Assembly (NCBI GenBank): GCA_001295905.1
Contig: LJHT01000030.1
Coordinates: forward strand, 1-39,482
Direction: 5' to 3'
Length of the DNA: 39,482 nucleotides
From: a beta proteobacterium AAP51
GTDB lineage: Bacteria; Pseudomonadota; Gammaproteobacteria; Burkholderiales; Burkholderiaceae_C
Each line of letters opens with the position of its first letter. Positions within the stretch are counted from its first letter, which is position 1. Below the pieces are notes generated by a model, which made no database searches, was not told the origin of the DNA, and saw nothing but the letters and a program-made list of their open reading frames with translations. Of this stretch, positions 1-10,104 are shown piece by piece. The position numbers were made by a program, and so were the translations under genes.

Positions 1-1
1 G

Positions 2-469
2 CCGCTGCCGCCTCCGCTGCGGCGCGCCGGCCGCCGCGCCCCGGCCGGGCCGGCCGACCTGGCCCTGCGCCTGCTGCTGCGCCACAGCGACTGGTGGGAG
101 CGCCTCTCCGCCGCCGACCACGACCTCTTGCACGCCCTGGGCGGCACACATGGCGAGGCCGTGGCCTGGCTGGAGCGCCAGCTCACCGAACACGGGCCAC
201 AGACCTGGGCGGCCCTCGACGGCCTGCTGGCCGAAGAAACCTGGGCCGACCTCGCGCGCGGCTGGGTCGCCACGGCCGCTGCCGACGAAGAGCAGGGCTT
301 CGAGGACCTGCAGCGCGTGCTGCAGCGGCTGTGGATCGAGCGCCTGGGGCAGCAGGCGCAGGCGCTGGTGGAGGCCGGTGCCACGGCGGCCGAGGACCTG
401 CAGCGCCTGCGTGCGCTGCACGAGCAGATTGGCCGCCTGAAAGCCGCGCTCGCAAGCACGGGCGGGTGA
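2..469 (+). CDS. dnaG: DNA primase DnaG, C-terminal part (5' end outside window)
   Basis: This is the tail of an open frame that enters from the left edge and stops at TGA 467-469, about 155 codons. The visible part is helical and rich in Ala, Leu and Glu, with WWERLSAADHDLLHAL early and a QRLRALHEQIGRLKAAL-type helix at the end. This fits the C-terminal helicase-binding domain of DnaG, which docks on DnaB at the replication fork. The zinc-finger and TOPRIM domains would lie upstream and cannot be seen. The call leans on position directly before rpoD, the usual macromolecular-synthesis order in proteobacteria; the domain itself is poorly conserved. Confidence 0.82.
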   Translation, partial: PLPPPLRRAGRRAPAGPADLALRLLLRHSDWWERLSAADHDLLHALGGTHGEAVAWLERQLTEHGPQTWAALDGLLAEETWADLARGWVATAAADEEQGFEDLQRVLQRLWIERLGQQAQALVEAGATAAEDLQRLRALHEQIGRLKAALASTGG

Positions 470-514
470 GCCTTCCAGGGGCCGGCGAAGCCTGCGTTTC
501 CGAGGGTGGCTGGG

Positions 515-520
515 TATAAT
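515..520 (+). promoter_or_regulatory. Putative sigma-70 -10 box for rpoD (TATAAT)
   Basis: A perfect TATAAT lies in the dnaG-rpoD gap, within GGGTATAATCC. No good -35 hexamer is present at 16-18 bases upstream; the nearest candidate starts near 493 (TGCGTT). It would give rpoD its own transcript with a leader of roughly 265 bases. Confidence 0.5.
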
Positions 521-789
521 CCGCGGTTTGTCGCGCCGGCTGCCTGCCGCGCCCAGCCAAGCCTCATGGAACCACAGGGCGTCAAGGCGCATCGAGACCC
601 CGGCGCCCTTGTTTCAACTGTCGAACTTGCCGTTGAACCTGCCGTAGACCCTGTCGCAGGTGCGGCCGCCGACATCGCCACCACTGCACACCGCTTCATC
701 GGTGCGCTGCTGTCGGCCTTGTTGCTGGCCCGATCGACGGACGGGTGGCCCGCCCCGCGACAACTGCCCCTCACGCACCAAGGAAACGC
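521..789 (+). other. Long rpoD leader, no gene recognised
   Basis: The dnaG-rpoD gap (470-789) is 320 bases long. Downstream of the TATAAT at 515-520 I see no convincing ORF, tRNA or terminator. The short frames crossing it have no homology that I recognise. A Shine-Dalgarno-like AAGGAA sits about six bases before the rpoD ATG. Heat-shock or stringent-response elements could be here but none is recognisable by eye. Confidence 0.4.
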
Positions 790-3156
<2,367 letters not shown>

Positions 3157-3176
3157 ACCACAGGCGGCGCCCGTCC

Positions 3177-4139
3177 ATGACGCGCATCTCGGACCGCACG
3201 GTGCTGTTCGCCGACTTGCGCGGCAGCACCGGGCTCTACGAGACCCTGGGCAACGCCGAGGCCACTTCGGTGGTGACGCACTGCGTGAACGCGCTGAGCG
3301 CGCCCGTGGCCGGCAACGAAGGCCATGTGGTGAAGACGCTGGGCGACGGGCTCATGGCCGTGTTCGACCTGCCTGCCACCGCGGTGCAGGCCGCGCTGCA
3401 GATGCAGGACGTGCTGGACGGCATGGTCAGCCGCGGCAGCGAACGCGGCGCTTCATCGGGCCTGCGCAACCTGCGCCTGCAGGTGGCGCTGGCGCGCGGC
3501 GAGGTGGTCGAGATGGCCGGCGATTGTTTCGGTGACGCCGTGAACGTGGCCGCACGCCTGCTCGACCACGCCGGCGACAGCGAAACGCTGGTCACCGCCG
3601 ATGTCATGGCCGGACTGGGGGCCGAGATGAAGGCCCGCTTCCGCAGCCTGGACCGCCTGGTGCTGCGCGGCCGTGTGGAACCAGTGCAGGTCTTCGTGAT
3701 GGGCGGCCGGCGCGGCAGCGGCGTGGACGTGGCGCAGACGCAGTTCGGCGGCGACATCACCGAGGTGCGCGAGCCCGACGGCCTGCGCCTGATGTGGGGC
3801 GGCCAGCATCGCGTCTTCAGCGCCGTGCAGATGCCGGTGGTGCTGGGCCGCAGCCCGCAGGTGGCGTTCTGCGTGGACGACGCGCGCGTCTCGCGTTCGC
3901 ACGCCCGGCTGGACTGGCACAGCGGCAGCTTCCAGCTCACCGACCTGTCCTACAACGGCACCTACGTGCGCTTCAACGACGGCGAGATCGTCAGCCTGCG
4001 CCGGGGCGGCTGCACGCTGCATGGCAGCGGCAGCATCGGCCTGGGCGGTTCACCGGCCGACCCCGCCTCGGCCTGCGTCAGCTTCGACGTGCTGCGCCTG
4101 GCCGACACACAGCCCCAGCCGCTGCTGCCCTTGCGCTGA
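3177..4139 (+). CDS. Class III adenylate cyclase with C-terminal FHA domain
   Basis: A soluble 320-residue protein. Residues 5-175 form a class III nucleotide cyclase domain. The metal-binding aspartates are D13 (FADLRGST) and D57 (KTLGDG); the adenine-selecting pair is K53 and D116; the transition-state residues are N123 and R127 (VNVAARL). With the complete set present I infer an active homodimeric adenylate cyclase making cAMP. Residues about 205-300 form an FHA domain with GR at 224-225, SRSH at 239-242 and NG at 260-261, the signature that binds phosphothreonine peptides. No membrane segment is seen. It starts 20 bases after rpoD, in the same direction, with a weak ribosome site, and may be co-transcribed. 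What phosphoprotein it senses is unknown. Confidence 0.9.
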   Translation: MTRISDRTVLFADLRGSTGLYETLGNAEATSVVTHCVNALSAPVAGNEGHVVKTLGDGLMAVFDLPATAVQAALQMQDVLDGMVSRGSERGASSGLRNLRLQVALARGEVVEMAGDCFGDAVNVAARLLDHAGDSETLVTADVMAGLGAEMKARFRSLDRLVLRGRVEPVQVFVMGGRRGSGVDVAQTQFGGDITEVREPDGLRLMWGGQHRVFSAVQMPVVLGRSPQVAFCVDDARVSRSHARLDWHSGSFQLTDLSYNGTYVRFNDGEIVSLRRGGCTLHGSGSIGLGGSPADPASACVSFDVLRLADTQPQPLLPLR

Positions 4140-4200
4140 GCGGCCAGCGCTGCGGCGATTTCCCCCCTATCCTCGCCTGCCCCGGTTCCTGCCCTTGCCC

Positions 4201-4590
4201 ATGCGCGTGCTTTACGTCGACGACGACCGCATCAACAGCCTGCTCTTCGCCGAAGCCTGCCGCTTTGCCAGCGGGGTTGAGATCGAAACCGCCGCCACGG
4301 GCGCCGAGGCGCTGGAAATGGCGCCCCGCTGGGCACCGCAGGTGCTGGTGATAGACCTGCACCTGCCCGACACCAACGGCTACGCCCTGCTGCCCGCGTT
4401 GCGCGCCGCGCTGCACGCACCTGCCCTGCCCGCCTACCTGTGCACCGCCGACGACCCGGCGCTGGTGGCCGAACCCGCGCGCGCGGCCGGCTTCAATGGC
4501 TGCTGGCCCAAGCCGGTGGACGTGCAGGTCATCCTGGCCGAGTTGGCGCGCCATGGCGCAGCTCCCGGCACCGAGGCACCCTCTGCATGA
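4201..4590 (+). CDS. Single-domain response regulator (CheY-like receiver)
   Basis: A 129-residue stand-alone receiver domain. The acidic pocket is D7-D9 (VDDD), the phosphoacceptor is D52 (VIDLHLPDTNG), the switch Thr is about T82 (CTADD) and the conserved Lys is about K103 (WPKPVD). All catalytic positions are intact, so it should accept phosphate from a histidine kinase. There is no output domain, and no kinase lies nearby. The start at ATG 4201 puts the receiver at the very N-terminus. It follows the cyclase-FHA gene by 61 bases and its stop overlaps the hemH start (ATGA), so it is translated with hemH. A partnership with the cyclase is inference from adjacency. Confidence 0.9.
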   Translation: MRVLYVDDDRINSLLFAEACRFASGVEIETAATGAEALEMAPRWAPQVLVIDLHLPDTNGYALLPALRAALHAPALPAYLCTADDPALVAEPARAAGFNGCWPKPVDVQVILAELARHGAAPGTEAPSA

Positions 4591-5681
4591 GCTTTCGCAC
4601 CGAACCTTCATTCCGGCATGGCCAGGCTGCGCGCACCGCGGTGTTGCTGGTGAACCTGGGCACCCCCGACGAGCCCACCGCACCCGCGCTGCGCCGCTAC
4701 CTGGCCGAGTTCCTGAGCGACCCGCGCGTGATCGAGATTCCCAAGCTCGTCTGGTGGTTCATCCTGCACGGCTTCATCCTGCGCACACGGCCGGCGGCCT
4801 CGGCGGCCAAGTACGCCAGCGTATGGACGCCCGAGGGTTCGCCGCTGGCGGTGTGGACGCAGCGCCAGGCCGCCGCCCTGGCCACGCTGCTGCACGAAGC
4901 CGGGCACGGTGTGGTGGTGCGCCACGCCATGCGCTACGGCAACCCTTCCGTGGCCAGCGTGATGGATCAGCTGCGCAGCGAAGGCGCCACCCGCGTGCTG
5001 GTGCTGCCGCTGTACCCGCAGTACGCCGCCGCCACCACCGCCAGCGTGGGCGACGCCGTGATGCGCTGGGCCCTGGCCGCCCGCCGCACGCCCGAGCTGC
5101 GCTTCGTCGGCGAGTACCACGCCGAACCCGCCTACATCGAAGCGCTGGCGCAACGCGTGGAGGCCTCCTGGGCCGAACACGGTCGGGGTGAGAAGCTCGT
5201 GCTCAGCTTCCACGGCGTGCCGGAACGCACGCTGCACCTCGGCGACCCCTACCACTGCCAGTGCCACGTCACAGCCCGCCACTTGGGGCAGCGCCTGGGG
5301 CTGAACAAGGACCAGCTCGTCGTCACGTTCCAAAGCCGCTTCGGCAAGGCGAAGTGGCTGGAGCCCTACACCGAACCCACGCTGGTGGCCATGGCCCAGA
5401 AGGGCGTCAAGCGCGTGGACGTGGCCTGCCCCGGCTTCGTGGCCGACTGCCTGGAAACGCTGGAAGAAATCAACCAGGAAGCGCGCGAAGCCTTCCTGCA
5501 CGCAGGCGGCGAGCAGTTCCGCTACGTGCCTTGTGTCAACGACTCGCCGGTGTTCGTACAGGCGCTGGCCGATGTGGCCTTGCGCCACCTGCAGGGCTGG
5601 CCCACGCGGGCACAGCCCCAACAGGCTGCCGAACTGGCGGCGCAGCGTGAACGCGCGCTGGCCCTGGGCGCCAAGGACTGA
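4587..5681 (+). CDS. hemH: Ferrochelatase HemH
   Basis: Ferrochelatase inserts ferrous iron into protoporphyrin IX, the last step of protoheme synthesis. The protein is 364 residues, the usual bacterial length. It opens with VLLVNLGTPDEPT, typical of the family, and has the catalytic His in LSFHGVPERT (H209) and the conserved Glu in GFVADCLETLEE (E290), plus the FQSRFGKAKWLEPYT block. The ATG at 4587 overlaps the stop of the response regulator gene by four bases, indicating translational coupling. An Hsp15-type gene follows after six bases. Confidence 0.97.
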   Translation: MSFRTEPSFRHGQAARTAVLLVNLGTPDEPTAPALRRYLAEFLSDPRVIEIPKLVWWFILHGFILRTRPAASAAKYASVWTPEGSPLAVWTQRQAAALATLLHEAGHGVVVRHAMRYGNPSVASVMDQLRSEGATRVLVLPLYPQYAAATTASVGDAVMRWALAARRTPELRFVGEYHAEPAYIEALAQRVEASWAEHGRGEKLVLSFHGVPERTLHLGDPYHCQCHVTARHLGQRLGLNKDQLVVTFQSRFGKAKWLEPYTEPTLVAMAQKGVKRVDVACPGFVADCLETLEEINQEAREAFLHAGGEQFRYVPCVNDSPVFVQALADVALRHLQGWPTRAQPQQAAELAAQRERALALGAKD

Positions 5682-5687
5682 CGCTGC

Positions 5688-6110
5688 GTGAACGAGGCCG
5701 CCGACCGTGTGCGCCTGGACAAATGGCTGTGGGCCGCGCGCTTCTACAAGACGCGCGGCCTGGCGGCCGAAGACATCGGCCGCGGCCGCGTCAGCGTCAA
5801 CGGGCAGGTGGCCAAGGCCTCGCGCGAGCTGAAGCCGGGCGACGTGCTGCAGTGGCGGCAAGACGCCGTGCAGCGCACCGTGGTGGTGAAGGGCCTCAGC
5901 CAGATGCGCGGGCCGGCGCCGCAGGCGCAGCTGCTGTACGAGGAAACGCCGGAGAGTATCGCCGTCCGTGCCCGCGCCGCCGAGGCCCGACGCCTGGGCA
6001 CCGAGCCGGCAGCCAGCATCGAGCAAGGCCGCCCCACCAAGCGCAACCGGCGCGACCTGGTCGATTGGCAGCGCTGGAGCGCCAGCCTCGACGACAGCCC
6101 TGGGCGCTGA
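5688..6110 (+). CDS. hslR: Hsp15-type S4 domain RNA-binding protein
   Basis: A 140-residue protein with an N-terminal S4 RNA-binding domain (RLDKWLWAARFYKTRGLAAE, then GRVSVNGQVAK) and a basic C-terminal tail (RPTKRNRRDL). It resembles the heat-shock protein Hsp15/HslR, which binds free 50S subunits carrying a nascent chain and helps recycle stalled ribosomes. The start is GTG at 5688, six bases after hemH, placing the S4 motif at the N-terminus. The TGA stop (6108-6110) is also the start of an 82-bp repeated element. It sits just before grpE-dnaK-dnaJ, which suits a heat-shock role. Confidence 0.9.
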   Translation: MNEAADRVRLDKWLWAARFYKTRGLAAEDIGRGRVSVNGQVAKASRELKPGDVLQWRQDAVQRTVVVKGLSQMRGPAPQAQLLYEETPESIAVRARAAEARRLGTEPAASIEQGRPTKRNRRDLVDWQRWSASLDDSPGR

Positions 6111-6188
6111 GCCCGCACGTGCAAGGCCGGAAGGCCTTGCGCGGCTGGCGAAGGCCGAACGGCGATTTCACGCCGGACGGCTGAGCCC
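6107..6188 (+). repeat. 82-bp two-hairpin intergenic element, copy 1
   Basis: This stretch matches 12951-13032 on the opposite strand without gaps at 75 of 82 positions. It begins with CTGAGCCCGC, whose TGA is the stop codon of the S4 gene, and ends with GGCTGAGCCC. Hairpin 1 at 6121-6140 is a perfect 8-bp stem with a GGAA loop. Hairpin 2 at 6155-6180 has 10-base arms with ATTTCA as loop and a two-base internal mismatch. No U-run follows, so it is not a standard terminator. It ends six bases before the sigma-32-like -35 box of grpE. Confidence 0.9.
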
Positions 6189-6194
6189 CCGCCC

Positions 6195-6222
6195 CTTGAA
6201 AAGCGCGCGGCCGACCCCACCG
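6195..6222 (+). promoter_or_regulatory. Sigma-32-like heat-shock promoter for grpE
   Basis: CTTGAAA at 6195-6201 and CCCCACCG starting at 6215 are separated by 13 bases. This closely fits the RpoH consensus (CTTGAAA, 11-16 bases, CCCCATNT). It lies about 25 bases before the grpE start, so the leader would be short. Confidence 0.75.
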
Positions 6223-6247
6223 TCCGAGCAGGCTTTCCACGAACACC

Positions 6248-6781
6248 ATGAACGAGACACCGAACCACGCCACCCCCCTTGACGACGCCACCGCCAGCGC
6301 GGGCGGAGCTGCTGCCCCGACGCCCACGCTGGAAGACCAGCTGGCCGCCCTGCAGGCCCAGCTGACCGAGGCCAACGACAGCTTCCTGCGCGCCAAGGCC
6401 GAAGCCGAGAACACGCGGCGCCGTGCCGAGGAAGAGGTGAGCAAGGCGCGCAAGTTCGCTGTGGAAGCCTTCGCCGAAAGCCTGCTGCCGGTGAAGGACA
6501 GCCTGGAGGCCGCCATCGCCATCCAGAACGCCACCAACGAGCAACTGCTCGAAGGCACGCATGCCACGCTGCGCCAGCTGAGCGCGGCGCTGGAGCGCAA
6601 CAAGGTGATGGCCATCAACCCGCCGGCCGGCACCAAGTTCGACCCGCACCAGCACCAGGCCATCAGCGTGGTGCCGGCCGAGCAGGACGCCAACACGGTG
6701 GTGATGGTGCTGCAGCGCGGCTACCTCATCGCCGACCGCGTGCTGCGCCCCGCCCTCGTGACCGTGGCCGCGCCGAAATAA
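6248..6781 (+). CDS. grpE: Nucleotide exchange factor GrpE
   Basis: GrpE releases ADP from DnaK and so resets the Hsp70 cycle. The protein is 177 residues. An N-terminal disordered stretch is followed by a long coiled coil (about 27-75, with [13 protein letters not shown]), then [12 protein letters not shown] and the C-terminal beta domain containing [10 protein letters not shown] and [18 protein letters not shown]. These are the family signatures. The start at ATG 6248 follows a sigma-32-like promoter. dnaK begins 89 bases downstream with its own promoter-like sequence. Confidence 0.97.
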   Translation: MNETPNHATPLDDATASAGGAAAPTPTLEDQLAALQAQLTEANDSFLRAKAEAENTRRRAEEEVSKARKFAVEAFAESLLPVKDSLEAAIAIQNATNEQLLEGTHATLRQLSAALERNKVMAINPPAGTKFDPHQHQAISVVPAEQDANTVVMVLQRGYLIADRVLRPALVTVAAPK

Positions 6782-6802
6782 GACGACCCACAAGCTGGCC
6801 CC

Positions 6803-6830
6803 CTTGAAAGCCAGCGAGTTATCCACAACT
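6803..6830 (+). promoter_or_regulatory. Sigma-32-like promoter for dnaK
   Basis: CTTGAAA at 6803-6809 is a perfect RpoH -35 element. The -10 part is weaker: ATCCACAACT lies about 12-13 bases downstream, where CCCCATNT is expected. Together with the site upstream of grpE it implies that grpE and dnaK-dnaJ can be induced separately. Confidence 0.6.
6819..6827 (+). promoter_or_regulatory. Perfect DnaA-box sequence in the dnaK promoter
   Basis: TTATCCACA is identical to the strongest E. coli DnaA box. It overlaps the presumed -10 region of the dnaK heat-shock promoter. A 9-mer this AT-rich is not expected often in DNA of this composition, but a single box could still be chance. Confidence 0.4.
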
Positions 6831-6870
6831 CCAGAACAACCGAATTCCACTCTCTACGGAGCCAAAGACC

Positions 6871-8826
6871 ATGGGCAAGATCATCGGCATCGACCTCGGC
6901 ACCACGAACTCGTGCGTGGCCGTGATGGAAGGCAACACCACCAAGGTGATCGAGAACAGCGAAGGTGCACGCACCACGCCGTCGATCATTGCGTACCAGG
7001 AAGACGGTGAGATCCTGGTCGGTGCCAGCGCCAAGCGCCAGAGCGTCACCAACCCGAAGAACACGGTCTACGCGTCCAAGCGCCTGATCGGCCGCAAGTT
7101 CACGGAAAAGGAAGTGCAGAAGGACATCGACCTGATGCCCTACAAGATCGCAGCGGCCGACAACGGCGACGCCTGGATCGAGGTGCGCGGCAAGAAGCTG
7201 GCGCCGCCGCAGATCAGCGCCGAAGTGCTGCGCAAGATGAAGAAGACCGCCGAGGACTACCTCGGTGAAGAGGTGACGGAAGCCGTGATCACGGTGCCCG
7301 CCTACTTCAACGATGCACAGCGCCAGGCCACCAAGGACGCGGGCCGCATCGCCGGCCTGGAAGTCAAGCGCATCATCAACGAGCCCACCGCCGCGGCCCT
7401 GGCCTTCGGCCTGGACAAGCACGGCAAGGGCGACCGCAAGATCGCCGTCTTCGACCTGGGCGGCGGCACCTTCGATATCAGCATCATCGAGATCGCCGAT
7501 GTCGATGGCGAGAAGCAGTTCGAGGTGCTCTCCACGAACGGCGACACCTTCCTGGGCGGTGAAGACTTCGACCAGCGCATCATCGATTACATCGTCACCG
7601 AGTTCAAAAAGGAACAAGGCGTCGACCTGACGAAAGACGTGCTGGCCCTGCAGCGCCTGAAGGAAGCGGCCGAGAAGGCGAAGATCGAGCTGTCGAATTC
7701 GACGCAGACCGACGTCAACCTGCCCTACATCACCGCCGACGCCTCGGGCCCCAAGCACCTGAACATCAAGCTCACCCGCGCCAAGCTCGAAAGCCTGGTG
7801 GACGAGCTCATCCAGCGCACCATCGAGCCCTGCAAGATCGCCGTGAAGGACGCCGGCGTGAAGCTGGGCGACATCGATGACGTCATCCTCGTGGGCGGCA
7901 TGACGCGCATGCCCAAGGTGCAGGAGAAGGTCAAAGAGTTCTTCGGCAAGGAACCGCGCAAGGACGTGAACCCCGACGAGGCCGTGGCCGTGGGTGCCGC
8001 CATCCAGGGCCAGGTGCTGGGTGGCGAGCGCAAGGACGTGCTGCTGCTGGACGTCACCCCGCTGAGCCTGGGCATTGAAACGCTCGGCGGCGTGATGACG
8101 AAGATGATCAAGAAGAACACGACCATCCCGACCAAGTTCAGCCAGACCTTCAGCACGGCGGATGACAACCAGCCGGCCGTGACCATCAAGGTCTTCCAGG
8201 GCGAACGTGAGCTGGCCGTGGGCAACAAGAGCCTGGGCGAGTTCAACCTCGAAGGCATTCCGCCGGCACCGCGCGGCCTGCCGCAGATCGAGGTGACCTT
8301 CGACATTGACGCCAACGGCATCCTGCACGTGGGCGCGAAGGACAAGGCCACGGGCAAGGAAAACAAGATCACCATCAAAGCGAACTCGGGCCTGAGCGAG
8401 GCCGAGATCGAGAAGATGGTGAAGGACGCCGAGGCCAACGCCGCCGACGACGCCAAGAAGCTGGAACTGGTGCAGGCGCGCAATGCCGCCGACGGCATGC
8501 TGCACAGCGTGAAGAAGAGCCTGGGTGAGCATGGTGACAAGCTCGACGCGGGCGAGAAGGAGAAGATCGAAGCCGCGCTGAAAGACGTGGAAGAAGCGTT
8601 GAAGGGCGACGACAAGGCCACCATCGAGGCCAAGACCGAAGCGCTGATGACGGCCAGCCAGAAGTTGGGCGAGAAGGTCTACGCCGAGACCCAGGCTGCT
8701 GCGGCCGCCGCAGGTGCCGCCGCCGGCCCCGACGTGAGCGGTGGCCCCGAAGCCGCCCCCGGCAAGGCCAGCAAGGCGAACGACGACGACGTCGTCGACG
8801 CCGACTTCAAGGAAGTCAAGAAGTGA
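6871..8826 (+). CDS. dnaK: Chaperone DnaK (Hsp70)
   Basis: DnaK is the ATP-driven Hsp70 chaperone that works with DnaJ and GrpE in the cytosol. It is 651 residues, the standard length. The N-terminus [20 protein letters not shown] is the phosphate-1 loop. [11 protein letters not shown] and [13 protein letters not shown] are the other ATPase signatures. The linker [16 protein letters not shown] leads into the substrate-binding domain, followed by the helical lid and the acidic tail ending [14 protein letters not shown] ribosome site precedes ATG 6871. Confidence 0.99.
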   Translation: MGKIIGIDLGTTNSCVAVMEGNTTKVIENSEGARTTPSIIAYQEDGEILVGASAKRQSVTNPKNTVYASKRLIGRKFTEKEVQKDIDLMPYKIAAADNGDAWIEVRGKKLAPPQISAEVLRKMKKTAEDYLGEEVTEAVITVPAYFNDAQRQATKDAGRIAGLEVKRIINEPTAAALAFGLDKHGKGDRKIAVFDLGGGTFDISIIEIADVDGEKQFEVLSTNGDTFLGGEDFDQRIIDYIVTEFKKEQGVDLTKDVLALQRLKEAAEKAKIELSNSTQTDVNLPYITADASGPKHLNIKLTRAKLESLVDELIQRTIEPCKIAVKDAGVKLGDIDDVILVGGMTRMPKVQEKVKEFFGKEPRKDVNPDEAVAVGAAIQGQVLGGERKDVLLLDVTPLSLGIETLGGVMTKMIKKNTTIPTKFSQTFSTADDNQPAVTIKVFQGERELAVGNKSLGEFNLEGIPPAPRGLPQIEVTFDIDANGILHVGAKDKATGKENKITIKANSGLSEAEIEKMVKDAEANAADDAKKLELVQARNAADGMLHSVKKSLGEHGDKLDAGEKEKIEAALKDVEEALKGDDKATIEAKTEALMTASQKLGEKVYAETQAAAAAAGAAAGPDVSGGPEAAPGKASKANDDDVVDADFKEVKK

Positions 8827-8830
8827 TCAA

Positions 8831-8854
8831 CCGTCAGGCCTGCGGGCCTGACGG
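8831..8854 (+). terminator. Hairpin in the dnaK-dnaJ gap
   Basis: A perfect 10-bp inverted repeat (CCGTCAGGCC / GGCCTGACGG) with a TGCG loop begins four bases after the dnaK stop. There is no U-run, so it is more likely an mRNA-stabilising or partial-termination structure that makes dnaJ less abundant than dnaK. Confidence 0.55.
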
Positions 8855-8935
8855 ATCGGCACGCCGCGTGCGAGTGCTGGGCCTGAGCCCGGTTCTCCCC
8901 GCGGCGGTTTCGCTTCCACGCAGCTGAGAGTTTCC

Positions 8936-10078
8936 ATGGCAAAGCGCGATTTCTACGACGTGCTGGGCGTTCCGAAGAACGCCAGTGACGACGACATCAA
9001 GAAGGCCTACCGCCGCCTGGCGGCCAAGCACCACCCCGACCGCCACCAGGGCGACGAGGCCAAGGCCGCCGAAGAGAAGTTCAAGGAGGCCAAGGAGGCC
9101 TACGAGATGCTCTCCGACCCGCAGAAGCGGGCCGCCTACGACCAGCACGGCCACGCCGGCGTCGACCCCAACATGGCCGGCCGCGGCGGCCCCGGCGGCG
9201 AAGGCTTCGGTGGCTTCGCGGAAGCCTTCGGCGACATCTTCGGCGACATCTTCGGCGGCCAGGGCGGCCGGCGTGGCGGCGGCGGGCAGCAGGTCTACCG
9301 TGGCAACGACCTCAGCTACGCGATGGAAATCACGCTGGAGGAAGCCGCCTTCGGCAAGGAGACGCAGATCCGCGTGCCCAGCTGGGACACCTGCGACACC
9401 TGCAAGGGCAGCGGCGCCAAGCCCGGCACCAGCGCCAAGACCTGCACCACCTGCAACGGCGCGGGCACGGTGCACATGCGCCAGGGCTTCTTCAGCATCC
9501 AGCAGACCTGCCCGCACTGCCAGGGCAGCGGCAAGATCATTCCCGAGCCCTGCACCACCTGCAACGGCCAGGGCAAGATCAAGAAGCAGAAGACGCTGGA
9601 GGTGAAGATCCCCGCCGGCATCAACGAAGGCATGCGCATCCGCAGCGCCGGCAACGGCGAGCCCGGCACCAATGGCGGCCCGGCGGGCGACCTGTACATC
9701 GAGATCCGCGTCAAGCAGCACGAGATCTTCGAACGTGACGGCGACGACCTGCACTGCACCGTGCCCGTGGGCCTGACCACCGCGGCGCTGGGCGGCACCA
9801 TCGAAGTGCCGGGCCTGGCCAGCAAGGCCGAGATCGAGCTGCCCGAGGGCACGCAGCACGGCAAGACCTTCCGCCTGCGCGGCAAGGGCGTCAAGGGCCT
9901 GCGCAGCAGCTACCCCGGCGACCTGTACTGCCACGTGAGCGTGGAAACGCCGGTGAAGCTGACCGAACACCAGCGCAAGCTGCTCAAGGAACTGGATGAC
10001 AGCTTCAGAAAGAGCGGCGACCGCCACTCGCCCAACTCGAAGAGCTGGACCGACAAGGTGAAAGACCTTTTCAAGTAA
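8936..10078 (+). CDS. dnaJ: Co-chaperone DnaJ (Hsp40)
   Basis: DnaJ delivers clients to DnaK and stimulates its ATPase. The protein is 380 residues, a full type I Hsp40. The J domain (1-70) has HPD at 33-35. A Gly/Phe-rich linker follows ([20 protein letters not shown]). Four CxxCxGxG zinc repeats are present ([32 protein letters not shown]). The C-terminal substrate-binding domains end at VKDLFK. Start ATG 8936 gives the canonical [12 protein letters not shown]-terminus. Confidence 0.99.
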   Translation: MAKRDFYDVLGVPKNASDDDIKKAYRRLAAKHHPDRHQGDEAKAAEEKFKEAKEAYEMLSDPQKRAAYDQHGHAGVDPNMAGRGGPGGEGFGGFAEAFGDIFGDIFGGQGGRRGGGGQQVYRGNDLSYAMEITLEEAAFGKETQIRVPSWDTCDTCKGSGAKPGTSAKTCTTCNGAGTVHMRQGFFSIQQTCPHCQGSGKIIPEPCTTCNGQGKIKKQKTLEVKIPAGINEGMRIRSAGNGEPGTNGGPAGDLYIEIRVKQHEIFERDGDDLHCTVPVGLTTAALGGTIEVPGLASKAEIELPEGTQHGKTFRLRGKGVKGLRSSYPGDLYCHVSVETPVKLTEHQRKLLKELDDSFRKSGDRHSPNSKSWTDKVKDLFK

Positions 10079-10104
10079 GGCCGCCGGGCGCCGATAGCCA
10101 GGGG

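Noticed and set aside
4608..6026. Minus-strand 472-codon frame opposite hemH and the S4 gene
   Set aside because: It is a shadow of GC-rich codon bias, with His/Gln/Arg-rich low-complexity translation and two clear genes on the plus strand.
6721..8532. Minus-strand 603-codon frame opposite dnaK
   Set aside because: dnaK is unmistakable; the antisense frame is a composition artefact without a recognisable domain.
8827..8935. Possible third copy of the 82-bp element in the dnaK-dnaJ gap
   Set aside because: It contains a hairpin and GCCTGAGCCCG, but no further alignment to the two true copies.
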